A stretch of DNA of 9,181 nt from CAYOHY01 sp964403885 (GTDB taxonomy: Bacteria > Actinomycetota > Coriobacteriia > Anaerosomatales > PHET01). Shown here one piece after another: positions 1-5,729 of the stretch (positions are counted from its first letter, which is position 1; every line of letters begins with the position of its first letter). Under the pieces are notes generated by a model. The model saw only the letters and a list, made by a program, of their open reading frames with translations. It did no database searches and was not told where the DNA came from. The translations under genes and the position numbers were made by a program. The DNA is taken from contig CAYOHY010000065.1 of the NCBI GenBank assembly GCA_964403885.1, forward strand, positions 1-9,181, given 5' to 3'.

Positions 1-300
1 ACGTGGCTCGCGCCCATCCAGTCGGTCATCATCCCGATCTCCGATCGCCACCTCGAGCACGCGCAGTCGGTCGCCAAGCGTCTTTCGGCCGCCGGGGTCC
101 GCGTCGAGGTGTACGACCAGAACGAGCCCATGCGCGTGAAGATCGCCAAGGCGCAGCAGCAGAAGGTGCCCTACATGCTCGTGGTGGGGGACAAAGAGAT
201 CGAGACCGATACCGTGGGAGTGCGCGAGCGCACCGAAGGCGACATCGGCGCGATGGGCGTGGACGAGTTTGCCGCGCGCGTCGCGAGCGAGCGCGCGTAG
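1..300 (+). CDS. thrS: Threonyl-tRNA synthetase, C-terminal part (5' end outside window)
   Basis: Ninety-nine residues are read in frame from base 1 to a TAG at 298-300. They form the HGTP-type anticodon-binding domain of class IIa synthetases. The stretch opens TWLAPIQSVIIPISDRH, then shows NEPMRVKIAKAQQQKVPYML, VVGDKEIE and a late VRERTEGDIGAM, which is the characteristic end of ThrRS. The enzyme charges tRNA-Thr with threonine in the cytoplasm, and this domain reads the anticodon. The catalytic core and any editing domain lie upstream of the window. In E. coli, thrS directly precedes infC; here 2.8 kb, including a minus-strand operon, separates them. The stop lies 25 nt from the stop of the convergent gene, and I see no convincing terminator between them. 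The identification is firm; only the length and start are unseen. Confidence 0.96.
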   Translation, partial: TWLAPIQSVIIPISDRHLEHAQSVAKRLSAAGVRVEVYDQNEPMRVKIAKAQQQKVPYMLVVGDKEIETDTVGVRERTEGDIGAMGVDEFAARVASERA

Positions 301-325
301 GGATGAAGAGGCGAGGACCAGCCGC

Positions 326-847
326 CTAACGGCGAACCAGGGACTCCTGGGCCAGGGCGGCTTCGCGCTCACACGCATCCATGAGAATGGGAATGGCCAC
401 CTCGGGCACGATGTCCGAGGTGGTTTGCGTTGTGGGGTCGGCGGTGCTCGAAGCTTGGGCCCACGTCAGAGCCGCTGATGCGCGGGGCGCGTCTTCAGGC
501 AGCACTCGGGTCACCCCGCGCTCGGCAAGCCGGGAGAGCTCGACCGCCCCTTGAGCTGCAGCTTTGGAGCGTTCAAGGTGCGCGGCCGTGGCACCCATGC
601 GCACTGCGGCATCCGAGTGCAGGAACCAGTCCACATGCACTGTCACATCGGTGAGGGCCGCCTCGATGGCGCCCGGCTCGAGCGGCGCTTCGGCCACTCC
701 GCGCATCATGGCGACGGCCGTCTCGGCCACCAAGAAGTCGCCTTTGGCGCGGGCGCCGTGCAGCTCGGCCATGGACAGCGCCACCGAAGCGACGACCAGC
801 GCAGCGACCACTATCCCCGTCCAGCGGGTTCGCGCATTCACCGTCAC
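326..847 (-). CDS. Small membrane-anchored protein of unknown function (third gene of minus-strand operon)
   Basis: I do not recognise this family. It encodes about 173 residues. The chosen start is GTG at 847-845, whose TG plus the next A form the TGA stop of the upstream glycosyltransferase gene (GTGA, 4-nt overlap). A second GTG two codons later (841-839) is an equally reasonable start, because the G-rich tract at 855-848 (GGGGGTGG) sits at a better distance from it. A longer reading frame reaches back to 1279, but that part is the shadow of the glycosyltransferase gene. A hydrophobic segment at about residues 10-26 (WTGIVVAALVVASVALSM) looks like one N-terminal membrane anchor or uncleaved signal. 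The rest is Ala/Glu-rich and predicted mainly helical and extracytoplasmic, with HVDWFLHSDAAVRMG near the middle. Overlap with the glycosyltransferase suggests a shared envelope role, which is inference only. Confidence 0.72.
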   Translation of the reverse strand: MTVNARTRWTGIVVAALVVASVALSMAELHGARAKGDFLVAETAVAMMRGVAEAPLEPGAIEAALTDVTVHVDWFLHSDAAVRMGATAAHLERSKAAAQGAVELSRLAERGVTRVLPEDAPRASAALTWAQASSTADPTTQTTSDIVPEVAIPILMDACEREAALAQESLVRR

Positions 848-2109
848 CCACCCCCGCTCACAACGATGATCGCCCGGGTCGCCCATCCGTACAGCGCGAG
901 GGGAACGGGGATGGCGGTGGTGAGTGGCAGGAGGTAGAGAGACCACACCACTGCGGCGGCCGACGTGTACTCGAGCCAGCGGCCCGGGGCCCGTGAGAGT
1001 GCGGTCATCGCACCGACAAAGCCAAGGGCGACCACCGGAACCGCCGAGTAGGGCAGGATCGGCCGTTGCGCCGTGACGAAGAAGGAGTAGAGCCCAAAGA
1101 AGCACGAGATGAGCACGACCAGGTCCCAGCGCTTGCTGCGCCAACCTCGCCATGCGAGATAGCCGGCCGCGGGCAGGAATGTCGCCCAGAGCACCGGGTC
1201 GTTGAGCGTCGCGCCCACGGTGAGCGTCGTATCGGTCACTGTCATACGCTCTGTCCCGCCCAGCCACGCGAAGAACCATCTGGCCGGTCTGGCAAGGGGG
1301 AGAAGGCGCTCACCGATGGCCCCAAAGCCTGCTCCACTCTGGATCTTGAGGGCGTCCAGCTGGAGAGCCGTGAACTCGGCCAGAGAATAGCCGCGCATGA
1401 TCCACGGCGCGTAGGCGAGCACGTAGACGCACAGCGGGATCACCAGCGCATCGGTCAGTGCGGACATGAAGGCGGCGGGGCGGCCCATCGAACGCGCCCG
1501 AAGCAGCGCAAGCGCCGCACCCATGACCAAGAGAGGCACCACGCAGTACCAGCGCGTAGCGACCGCAAGTCCCGAGACGACGCCGAAGGCGACTCGTGAG
1601 AGCCGATCGTCACCACGGGCACACCGTCGCCACAGCAGCAGGGCCGCAAGCAGCAGTACCGCAGCCTGCGTGTCCTCGGACGTGGACCTGGAGTAGGCGA
1701 TGCTGAGCGGGTCGAGGGCGACCAGCAGCCCCGCAGCCAGCGCGGCGTGCCGCGATCGAGAGAAGCTCCAGGTAGCGGCGTAGACGAGCAGGCACACCAT
1801 CACGCCGAGCAGCGCGCCCCTCATACGCGCGCCGAGCAAGTCGTCGCCAAACAGTCCGAGCGACGCTGCCATCGTGTAGGCCTTCAGTGGCTGCGTCCAC
1901 CAGTTGTCCGGTCCGAGGAGCCCCGAGGAGACGAAGTTTCGCGCCCCGCTCACGTTGAAAGCGGCGTCGTACTCGGTGAGCGTTCGAAAGCCGGTAAGGT
2001 TCAGGAGCCGCACCGCGAGGCCCACCGTGAAGACGACGGAGGCGGACAGGGCGTGCTGCATCCGGACTGTAGGCGTGCGTGCCTCGGCGGAGCTCAGGAC
2101 CGCACTCAT
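844..2109 (-). CDS. Polytopic membrane glycosyltransferase, GT-C fold, GT39/PMT-like
   Basis: The gene encodes 421 residues with roughly ten or more hydrophobic segments. An N-terminal transmembrane segment (about 21-40) is followed by a first outer loop carrying LTEYDAAF. Its E46-x-D48 sits where GT-C enzymes keep their modified DxD-type catalytic acid. The sequence then has GDDLLGARMRGALLGV (about 88-103) and LLVALDPLSIAYSR (about 128-141), which is the typical pattern of PMT/ArnT-like transferases. Such enzymes move a sugar from a polyprenyl-phosphate donor to an acceptor on the outer face of the membrane. Donor and acceptor cannot be told from sequence. The start is ATG at 2109-2107, with GAGGAG seven bases upstream, and it overlaps the previous gene's stop as ATGA. 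A longer frame to 2190 lacks such a site. The stop is TGA at 846-844, overlapping the next gene's GTG start. The fold class is fairly sure and the subfamily is not. Confidence 0.85.
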   Translation of the reverse strand: MSAVLSSAEARTPTVRMQHALSASVVFTVGLAVRLLNLTGFRTLTEYDAAFNVSGARNFVSSGLLGPDNWWTQPLKAYTMAASLGLFGDDLLGARMRGALLGVMVCLLVYAATWSFSRSRHAALAAGLLVALDPLSIAYSRSTSEDTQAAVLLLAALLLWRRCARGDDRLSRVAFGVVSGLAVATRWYCVVPLLVMGAALALLRARSMGRPAAFMSALTDALVIPLCVYVLAYAPWIMRGYSLAEFTALQLDALKIQSGAGFGAIGERLLPLARPARWFFAWLGGTERMTVTDTTLTVGATLNDPVLWATFLPAAGYLAWRGWRSKRWDLVVLISCFFGLYSFFVTAQRPILPYSAVPVVALGFVGAMTALSRAPGRWLEYTSAAAVVWSLYLLPLTTAIPVPLALYGWATRAIIVVSGGG

Positions 2110-2726
2110 CGCGTCTCCTCGATCACGATGTCGGCGTGGTCCGGATCGGTCCATCGCGCGACCAGCGCCGCATCGTAGGCGTCTTGCCATCCGGGGGAGA
2201 GGATGACGATCACGCGCTCACGCGGCGGTGCGGTGAGCTGTGGGTCGACGATCTCGAGCGGATCACCGTTGGGTCTCACGCGCATCGAGGTGGGGCCGCG
2301 AAGCCACTCCCAGGACTCAGAGCGCTCCGCGACCATCGCGCCGTACGCTTGTGGAGAGGGCACGATGGTCGTCTTGCGTGCGACACCCGACTCCATGAGT
2401 GCCGACACGAGGTCATCATGCGAGACGGGCGGGTTTGTCGAGCTCTCGCGGGCGTTGAGGTTGTCTGCGAGTCCCAGCCACAGGCTCGTGCGCTGTTCGT
2501 CGCCGAGCACGACGAGCCACCGGCCGTGCTGTGACAGGTCATGGGCGAGGATCCGGTAGGTCTGTGCCGAGGAGTCACTGGTAAGGCGCACAGGTGCCAC
2601 GGGGGCGCTGCGCCCTGCGGTGGTCCCCATCACGTGGAGGGTAGCGAGCGTCGCCAGCAAGACGATAGTGGCGATGCCGAGTGCGCGCGCCTCGCGCCAC
2701 GTGCCCGACTCGGTGACTGGTCCCAT
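2106..2726 (-). CDS. Membrane-anchored protein of unknown function (first gene of minus-strand operon)
   Basis: The gene encodes 206 residues and I do not recognise the family. After a short polar N-terminus there is one hydrophobic segment at about 14-34 (LGIATIVLLATLATLHVMG), so the rest is probably extracytoplasmic. The soluble part contains YRILAHDLSQHGRWLVVLGD, a central ESWEWLRGP, and RERVIVILSPGWQDAYDAAL near the end. This alternating pattern of strands and helices suggests an alpha/beta fold, but no catalytic motif is evident. The start ATG at 2726-2724 follows GGGAGGG, which leaves an unusually short Shine-Dalgarno spacing of one or two bases. No other in-frame ATG or GTG precedes the hydrophobic segment. 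The stop overlaps the glycosyltransferase start by 4 nt, so the two are likely translationally coupled. A TAGTAT at 2757-2752 could be a -10 element, but no -35 is visible. A helper or substrate-handling role for the transferase is a guess. Confidence 0.75.
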   Translation of the reverse strand: MGPVTESGTWREARALGIATIVLLATLATLHVMGTTAGRSAPVAPVRLTSDSSAQTYRILAHDLSQHGRWLVVLGDEQRTSLWLGLADNLNARESSTNPPVSHDDLVSALMESGVARKTTIVPSPQAYGAMVAERSESWEWLRGPTSMRVRPNGDPLEIVDPQLTAPPRERVIVILSPGWQDAYDAALVARWTDPDHADIVIEETR

Positions 2727-2796
2727 GCCCTCCCTTTCGTCGTGGGACAGGATACTATGTACGTGTCTGGTCCGTTACGCGGGGTCACTGCGCCTG

Positions 2797-2825
2797 TGGA
2801 CAAGACGGCGGCGGCGATGTAGACT
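2797..2825 (+). promoter_or_regulatory. Predicted housekeeping-sigma promoter of the infC operon
   Basis: TGGACA at 2797-2802 matches the -35 consensus TTGACA at five of six positions. After exactly 17 bp comes TAGACT at 2820-2825, which fits the actinobacterial TANNNT -10. Transcription would begin near 2832 and give a leader of about 240 nt before infC. It lies between the divergent minus-strand operon and infC, upstream of a leader terminator, which makes sense of the arrangement. Only sequence matching supports it. Confidence 0.6.
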
Positions 2826-2831
2826 TCCTCC

Positions 2832-3068
2832 GCTAACCGAATATCGCATTCAAGTGGAACCCCGCGCGCATTCTGCGGGCGAGACTGGTTCCCACCACCG
2901 CGGCGCCACAGGGCAGCTGCCTGGTCGATGAGAGAGACGAAGGTACCGGACTCACGTTCGGGGCCGTTGGTCTCGCTGCTCCCGTCGGCCACATCGCCGC
3001 GGGAGTTTTGTTTTTGTAGGGCGACGCGTCGTGGTCGCCTTGGAGAGGGACATGGAGGTGAGCTGCCT
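2832..3068 (+). promoter_or_regulatory. Structured 5' leader of infC-rpmI-rplT (putative attenuator)
   Basis: No conventional gene lies in this stretch. It holds (a) a hairpin with arms GGAACC 2856-2861 and GGTTCC 2887-2892, enclosing CCGC/GCGG; (b) an interrupted palindrome around GGCAGCTGCC, 2912-2921; (c) an intrinsic terminator at 2979-3015; and (d) a second hairpin, AGGGCGAC 3018-3025 with GTCGCCTT 3034-3041 (one G-U pair), just before the ribosome binding site GGAGGTGA at 3054-3061. CCGCGGCG at 2898-2905 is perfectly complementary to CGCCGCGG at 2995-3002 in the terminator's 3' arm, so it could act as an antiterminator. In Bacillus the same operon is controlled by bL20 binding to a leader terminator. 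Whether bL20 or another signal acts here is inference. Confidence 0.6.
2979..3015 (+). terminator. Intrinsic terminator inside the infC leader (attenuation site)
   Basis: The 5' arm is CTCCCG (2979-2984), a bulged T (2985) and CGGC (2986-2989). The loop is CACATC (2990-2995). The 3' arm is GCCG (2996-2999) plus CGGGAG (3000-3005). Ten base pairs are followed at once by TTTTGTTTTT (3006-3015). Such a U-rich tail is rare in this GC-rich window and makes this the most canonical terminator in it. It lies downstream of the infC promoter and about 50 nt before the infC start, so it should end transcripts before infC unless the structure is changed. Confidence 0.85.
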
Positions 3069-3647
<579 letters not shown>

Positions 3648-3661
3648 GAAGGATTGCGAAG

Positions 3662-3859
3662 ATGCCGAAGCAGAAGACTCACAAGTCCACCGCTAAGCGG
3701 TTTCGCGTAACCGGCTCTGGCAAGATCATGCGCGGCAAGGCCTTCAAGAGCCACATCCTTGAGAAGAAGAGCCCGAAGCGGAAGCGCGGCTTCCGTCAGG
3801 AGACCGAGGTCGCGGCCTGCGACACCGCGGTCATCAAGAAGAACCTCGGCCTCGGCTAA
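3662..3859 (+). CDS. rpmI: 50S ribosomal protein bL35
   Basis: The gene encodes 65 residues, the normal length for bL35. The sequence is basic throughout, opening MPKQKTHKSTAKRFRVTGSG, with the family's typical KIMRGKAFKSH and KSPKRKRGFR. bL35 is a small, late-assembling protein of the large ribosomal subunit. The start ATG is preceded by AAGGA about 8 nt upstream. It is the middle gene of the infC operon, 14 nt after infC and 49 nt before rplT, which is the standard order in bacteria. It is likely co-transcribed from the leader-controlled promoter at about 2797-2825. Nothing is odd about it. Confidence 0.97.
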   Translation: MPKQKTHKSTAKRFRVTGSGKIMRGKAFKSHILEKKSPKRKRGFRQETEVAACDTAVIKKNLGLG

Positions 3860-3908
3860 AGCCGGATCGGCCGTTTCCCCTCGACGGAACAGCAAGGAGT
3901 GATCGAGT

Positions 3909-4265
3909 ATGCCTCGCGTAAAGCGCGCAATGACGGCGAAGAAGAAGCGCCGCACCGTACTTACTCGTGCGAAGGGTTACTACGGCGCTAAGAGCCGTAG
4001 CTACCGTGCCGCCAAGGAGCAGGTGCAGCACTCGCTGCAGTACGCTCACCGCGACCGCCGCAACAAGAAGCGTGAGATCCGCCGCCTGTGGATCACCCGC
4101 ATCAACGCTGCGGCCCGCCTGAACGGCCTTTCGTACTCGCAGTTCATGAACGGTCTCAAGAAGGCCAACATCACCTTGGACCGCAAGGTCTTGTCGGACA
4201 TGGCGATCAACGACGCCGCCTCGTTCGCCAAGATCGCCGAGCTTGCCAAGGCTGCGCTCGCCTAG
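3909..4265 (+). CDS. rplT: 50S ribosomal protein bL20
   Basis: The gene encodes 118 residues, the usual length. The N-terminal extension is very basic (MPRVKRAMTAKKKRRTVL), followed by AKGYYGAKSRSYRAAKEQV. The family signature region IRRLWITRINAAARLNGLSY is at about residues 57-76, and the C-terminal domain runs to AKAALA. bL20 binds 23S rRNA early in 50S assembly. In other bacteria it also represses its own operon by binding leader or intergenic mRNA that mimics its rRNA site. AAGGAG (3894-3899) sits 9 nt before the ATG. It is the last gene of the infC operon, followed within 25 nt by a strong hairpin. The identification is certain; autoregulation here is inferred. Confidence 0.97.
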   Translation: MPRVKRAMTAKKKRRTVLTRAKGYYGAKSRSYRAAKEQVQHSLQYAHRDRRNKKREIRRLWITRINAAARLNGLSYSQFMNGLKKANITLDRKVLSDMAINDAASFAKIAELAKAALA

Positions 4266-4290
4266 GTTCGCGGCTCGATAGCGACTCACT

Positions 4291-4320
4291 CGAAGGCCCC
4301 GCCACCGTGCGGGGCCTTCG
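4291..4320 (+). terminator. Hairpin terminator of the infC-rpmI-rplT operon
   Basis: There is a perfect 12-bp stem: CGAAGGCCCCGC (4291-4302), loop CACCGT, GCGGGGCCTTCG (4309-4320). It begins 25 nt after the rplT stop. The stem is very stable but has no T-tract after it (TGCGTCC), a form often seen at gene ends in GC-rich actinobacteria. Position and perfection of the stem argue for termination, perhaps incomplete. Confidence 0.75.
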
Positions 4321-4485
4321 TGCGTCCGGGCTGGCTCGAGGTGGGCGGCGCGCGGGTAACCGGCGGGCAAGGTCGTGGTAAGTGCGGGGGAGGAGCATGG
4401 TTCGTGGCCGGGCGGCGCCCTCGGCCGACCAGTCCCATACCCGCACCGCCTCCCCTCGGCGGGCATGAATCACGAGGAGGATGCG

Positions 4486-4971
4486 ATGCTACGCAAGATC
4501 ATCGCCACCACCGCCGGTGCACTGCTCGCGTTGTCGATCGGTGCCGCCGGTGCGTACTTCACCGCCCAGGTCCAGGTCCCGGACTCCGTCATCAAGGGCG
4601 GCTCGGTCGCCGTGTCCGCCGAGCCCACGTCAGCACCACTGTCGATCGATGCACTCGCCCCGGGCACGACCGCCATGCGGCCCATGACCGTCGTCAACGA
4701 CGGCGCACTGCCGGCCGACATCATCGTGACGGCCTCGAAGAAGGCCGGCGTCACCGAGTTCTACGAGGCGCTGACCTGCCGCGTGACCTGCGGAGGCGTG
4801 GAGCTGTACAACGGCAGCCTGTCCGCCATGAAGACCGCCGCGATCCGGCTTGCTCCCGGCGCACGAGGTGAGATGCGGTTCGAGATAGGACTGCCCGCCG
4901 ATGCCGGCAACTCACTCGCCGAGGACTACGCGAAGCTCTCGCTGTACGTGGACGCCGAGCAGGCGCACTGA
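4486..4971 (+). CDS. TasA/CalY (camelysin)-like secreted protein with SipW-type signal peptide
   Basis: The gene encodes 161 residues. The N-terminus MLRKIIATTAGALLALSIG AAGAYFT (written with a break) matches the SipW-dependent signal peptide: basic start, short hydrophobic core, then a small-residue stretch and an aromatic Y-F-T. Cleavage probably falls after A23, as in TasA. The mature part is beta-rich with VIKGGSVAVSA, LAPGTTAMRPMTVVNDG and a final KLSLYVDAEQ, which is the TasA/CalY fold pattern. C98 and C102 (CRVTC) could form a disulphide outside the cell. Relatives are matrix fibre proteins or were described as the protease camelysin; a role at the surface is the safer statement. The ATG at 4486 has GAGGAGG 5 nt upstream. 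In-frame ATGs at 4375 and 4465 lack this site or the signal-peptide context. The stop overlaps the sipW-like gene (TGATG), so the substrate and its peptidase are coupled. Confidence 0.85.
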   Translation: MLRKIIATTAGALLALSIGAAGAYFTAQVQVPDSVIKGGSVAVSAEPTSAPLSIDALAPGTTAMRPMTVVNDGALPADIIVTASKKAGVTEFYEALTCRVTCGGVELYNGSLSAMKTAAIRLAPGARGEMRFEIGLPADAGNSLAEDYAKLSLYVDAEQAH

Positions 4972-5390
4972 TGCGGCGCGCACTCGAGTCGGTGACCCCT
5001 CTGCTTGTGGCCGCTGTGGTGCTGGGTGCCGCGCTCGTCATCGGGGCACGGTTTGTGACCCCGGTGCGCGTGGCGGGCGGGTCGATGCGACCGGCGCTGG
5101 TGCCGGGAGACATCGTGCTCGTCTCTCGGAGTGAGCCGCTGAGGGTGGGTCGGATCGCGCTCATGAAAGCGGGCAGCGGCCTGGTGCTCCATCGCATCAT
5201 CGGCATCACGGCCGACGGTTCGGTGCGCACGCGAGGCGACGCCAATCCGGTCGCGGATTTCGACTCCACCGCGAGGCGAGACGTCTACGGTACCGCCACG
5301 GCGGTGGTGCCTGCGGGCCGGCTCATCGAGAGGGTGAAGAGGGTCGCGTGTGCTACACTACCGCCTCAATCGGATAGCACGAGGCAATGA
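4971..5390 (+). CDS. sipW: SipW-like (ER/archaeal-type) signal peptidase I
   Basis: The gene encodes 139 residues. One N-terminal membrane segment (about 9-28, TPLLVAAVVLGAALVIGARF) precedes the catalytic box GGSMRPALVPGDIVLV with nucleophile S38. Next comes LHRIIG, where H74 stands at the site that is Lys in ordinary bacterial signal peptidase I. Then comes RTRGDANPVADFD with D90 and D96 as candidates for the acid. The Ser-His-Asp arrangement marks the ER/archaeal/SipW type. It presumably removes the signal peptide of the TasA-like protein encoded just before it. It is shorter than Bacillus SipW (about 190 residues) and seems to lack a C-terminal membrane segment. The ATG shares its A with the upstream TGA, and with only a weak ribosome site before it, translational coupling is likely. 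The last 40 bases carry the promoter and the start of the pheS leader. Confidence 0.88.
   Translation: MRRALESVTPLLVAAVVLGAALVIGARFVTPVRVAGGSMRPALVPGDIVLVSRSEPLRVGRIALMKAGSGLVLHRIIGITADGSVRTRGDANPVADFDSTARRDVYGTATAVVPAGRLIERVKRVACATLPPQSDSTRQ
5351..5359 (+). promoter_or_regulatory. Predicted extended -10 promoter for pheST, inside the 3' end of sipW
   Basis: TGCTACACT is an extended -10 (TGN plus TACACT, fitting TANNNT). No good -35 is visible at 16-18 bp, which is tolerated by extended -10 promoters. Transcription would start at about 5366, close to where the T-box fold must begin, and about 25 nt before the sipW stop codon. Placement relative to the T-box is the main support. Confidence 0.5.
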
Positions 5391-5705
5391 CGGAGACGGC
5401 GTCGCCTGACGAGTTCTCAGCCGACCAGGGAAGGGCCCCTGAGACTGGAAGGGCCGCACGGCGAGACGAGGCGACGGTTCACTCCACCAGCCGCGATCTG
5501 AAGGACGCGTCGAGCGTCTGAGTAGGAGAGCCGGATCCCCCGATATCGGGACAGCGCGGATGAGAGTCCATGCAACGCGTGCCGCTGAGTGCGGCTCGCG
5601 CCGAAGAGGGTCTGCCATGCAGGCCAACCGAGGTGGTACCGCGGGAGCCGGTCTCCCGTCCTTGGGAACAGTCCAAGGGCGGAGGCCGGCTCCCCGTCGT
5701 TTGTC
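5366..5705 (+). promoter_or_regulatory. T-box riboswitch controlling pheST (Phe UUC specifier)
   Basis: No protein gene lies between sipW and pheS; the stretch is a T-box leader. The T-box core GAGGTGGTACCGCGGG is at 5630-5645. The antiterminator can be drawn fully: CCGAGG 5628-5633 with CCTTGG 5660-5665, a bulge UGGUACC 5634-5640, and GCGGGAG 5641-5647 with CTCCCGT 5653-5659. The bulge's UGGU pairs with ACCA, matching the A73 discriminator of tRNA-Phe. Stem I has GGAG 5392-5395 with CTCC 5482-5485 below and CGTCGCCT 5400-5407 with AGGCGACG 5469-5476 above. The internal loop between them shows G-UUC-A at 5477-5481, so the specifier is UUC, a Phe codon. Further hairpins lie between, such as CCCGATATCGGG near 5540 and GCCGC/GCGGC near 5581-5595. 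Uncharged tRNA-Phe would favour pheST expression. Confidence 0.93.
5643..5694 (+). terminator. Competing terminator-like hairpin of the pheST T-box
   Basis: GGGAGCCGG (5643-5651) pairs with CCGGCTCCC (5686-5694). Within it, CTCC 5653-5656 pairs with GGAG 5681-5684, and CCTTGG 5660-5665 with CCAAGG 5673-5678. The same CCTTGG is the 3' strand of the antiterminator, so the two folds exclude each other. The tail CGTCGTTTGTC is poor in T for an intrinsic terminator, so its efficiency is uncertain. Control could partly act at translation. Confidence 0.75.
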
Positions 5706-5729
5706 GAGACGAAAGGTCGTCGAGAGAAG

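Noticed and set aside
321..333. Small inverted repeat GCCG-CCTAA-CGGC between thrS and the convergent gene
   Set aside because: Four base pairs and no T-tract on either strand; too weak to call a bidirectional terminator.
2797..2853. Divergent promoter for the minus-strand operon
   Set aside because: Only a TAGTAT at 2757-2752 resembles a -10 and no -35 lies at a proper distance (TTACGC region does not fit), so it is not listed as a feature.
2928..3068. N-terminal extension of IF3 from ATG 2928
   Set aside because: It would run through a canonical terminator, lacks a ribosome binding site, and reads as GC-rich non-coding sequence (SPREFCFCRATRRGRLGEGHG). IF3 homology begins only at SSTEYR.
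3861..3871. Hairpin GCCG-GAT-CGGC between rpmI and rplT as a bL20 binding site
   Set aside because: A four-bp stem with a three-base loop is short and common in GC-rich DNA. It does not resemble the longer bL20 target structures.
4481..4687. ORF from ATG 4481, five bases before the TasA-like start
   Set aside because: The frame gives a Pro/Arg/Ser-rich product overlapping a clear signal peptide and mature domain in another frame. The ATG also abuts the Shine-Dalgarno.
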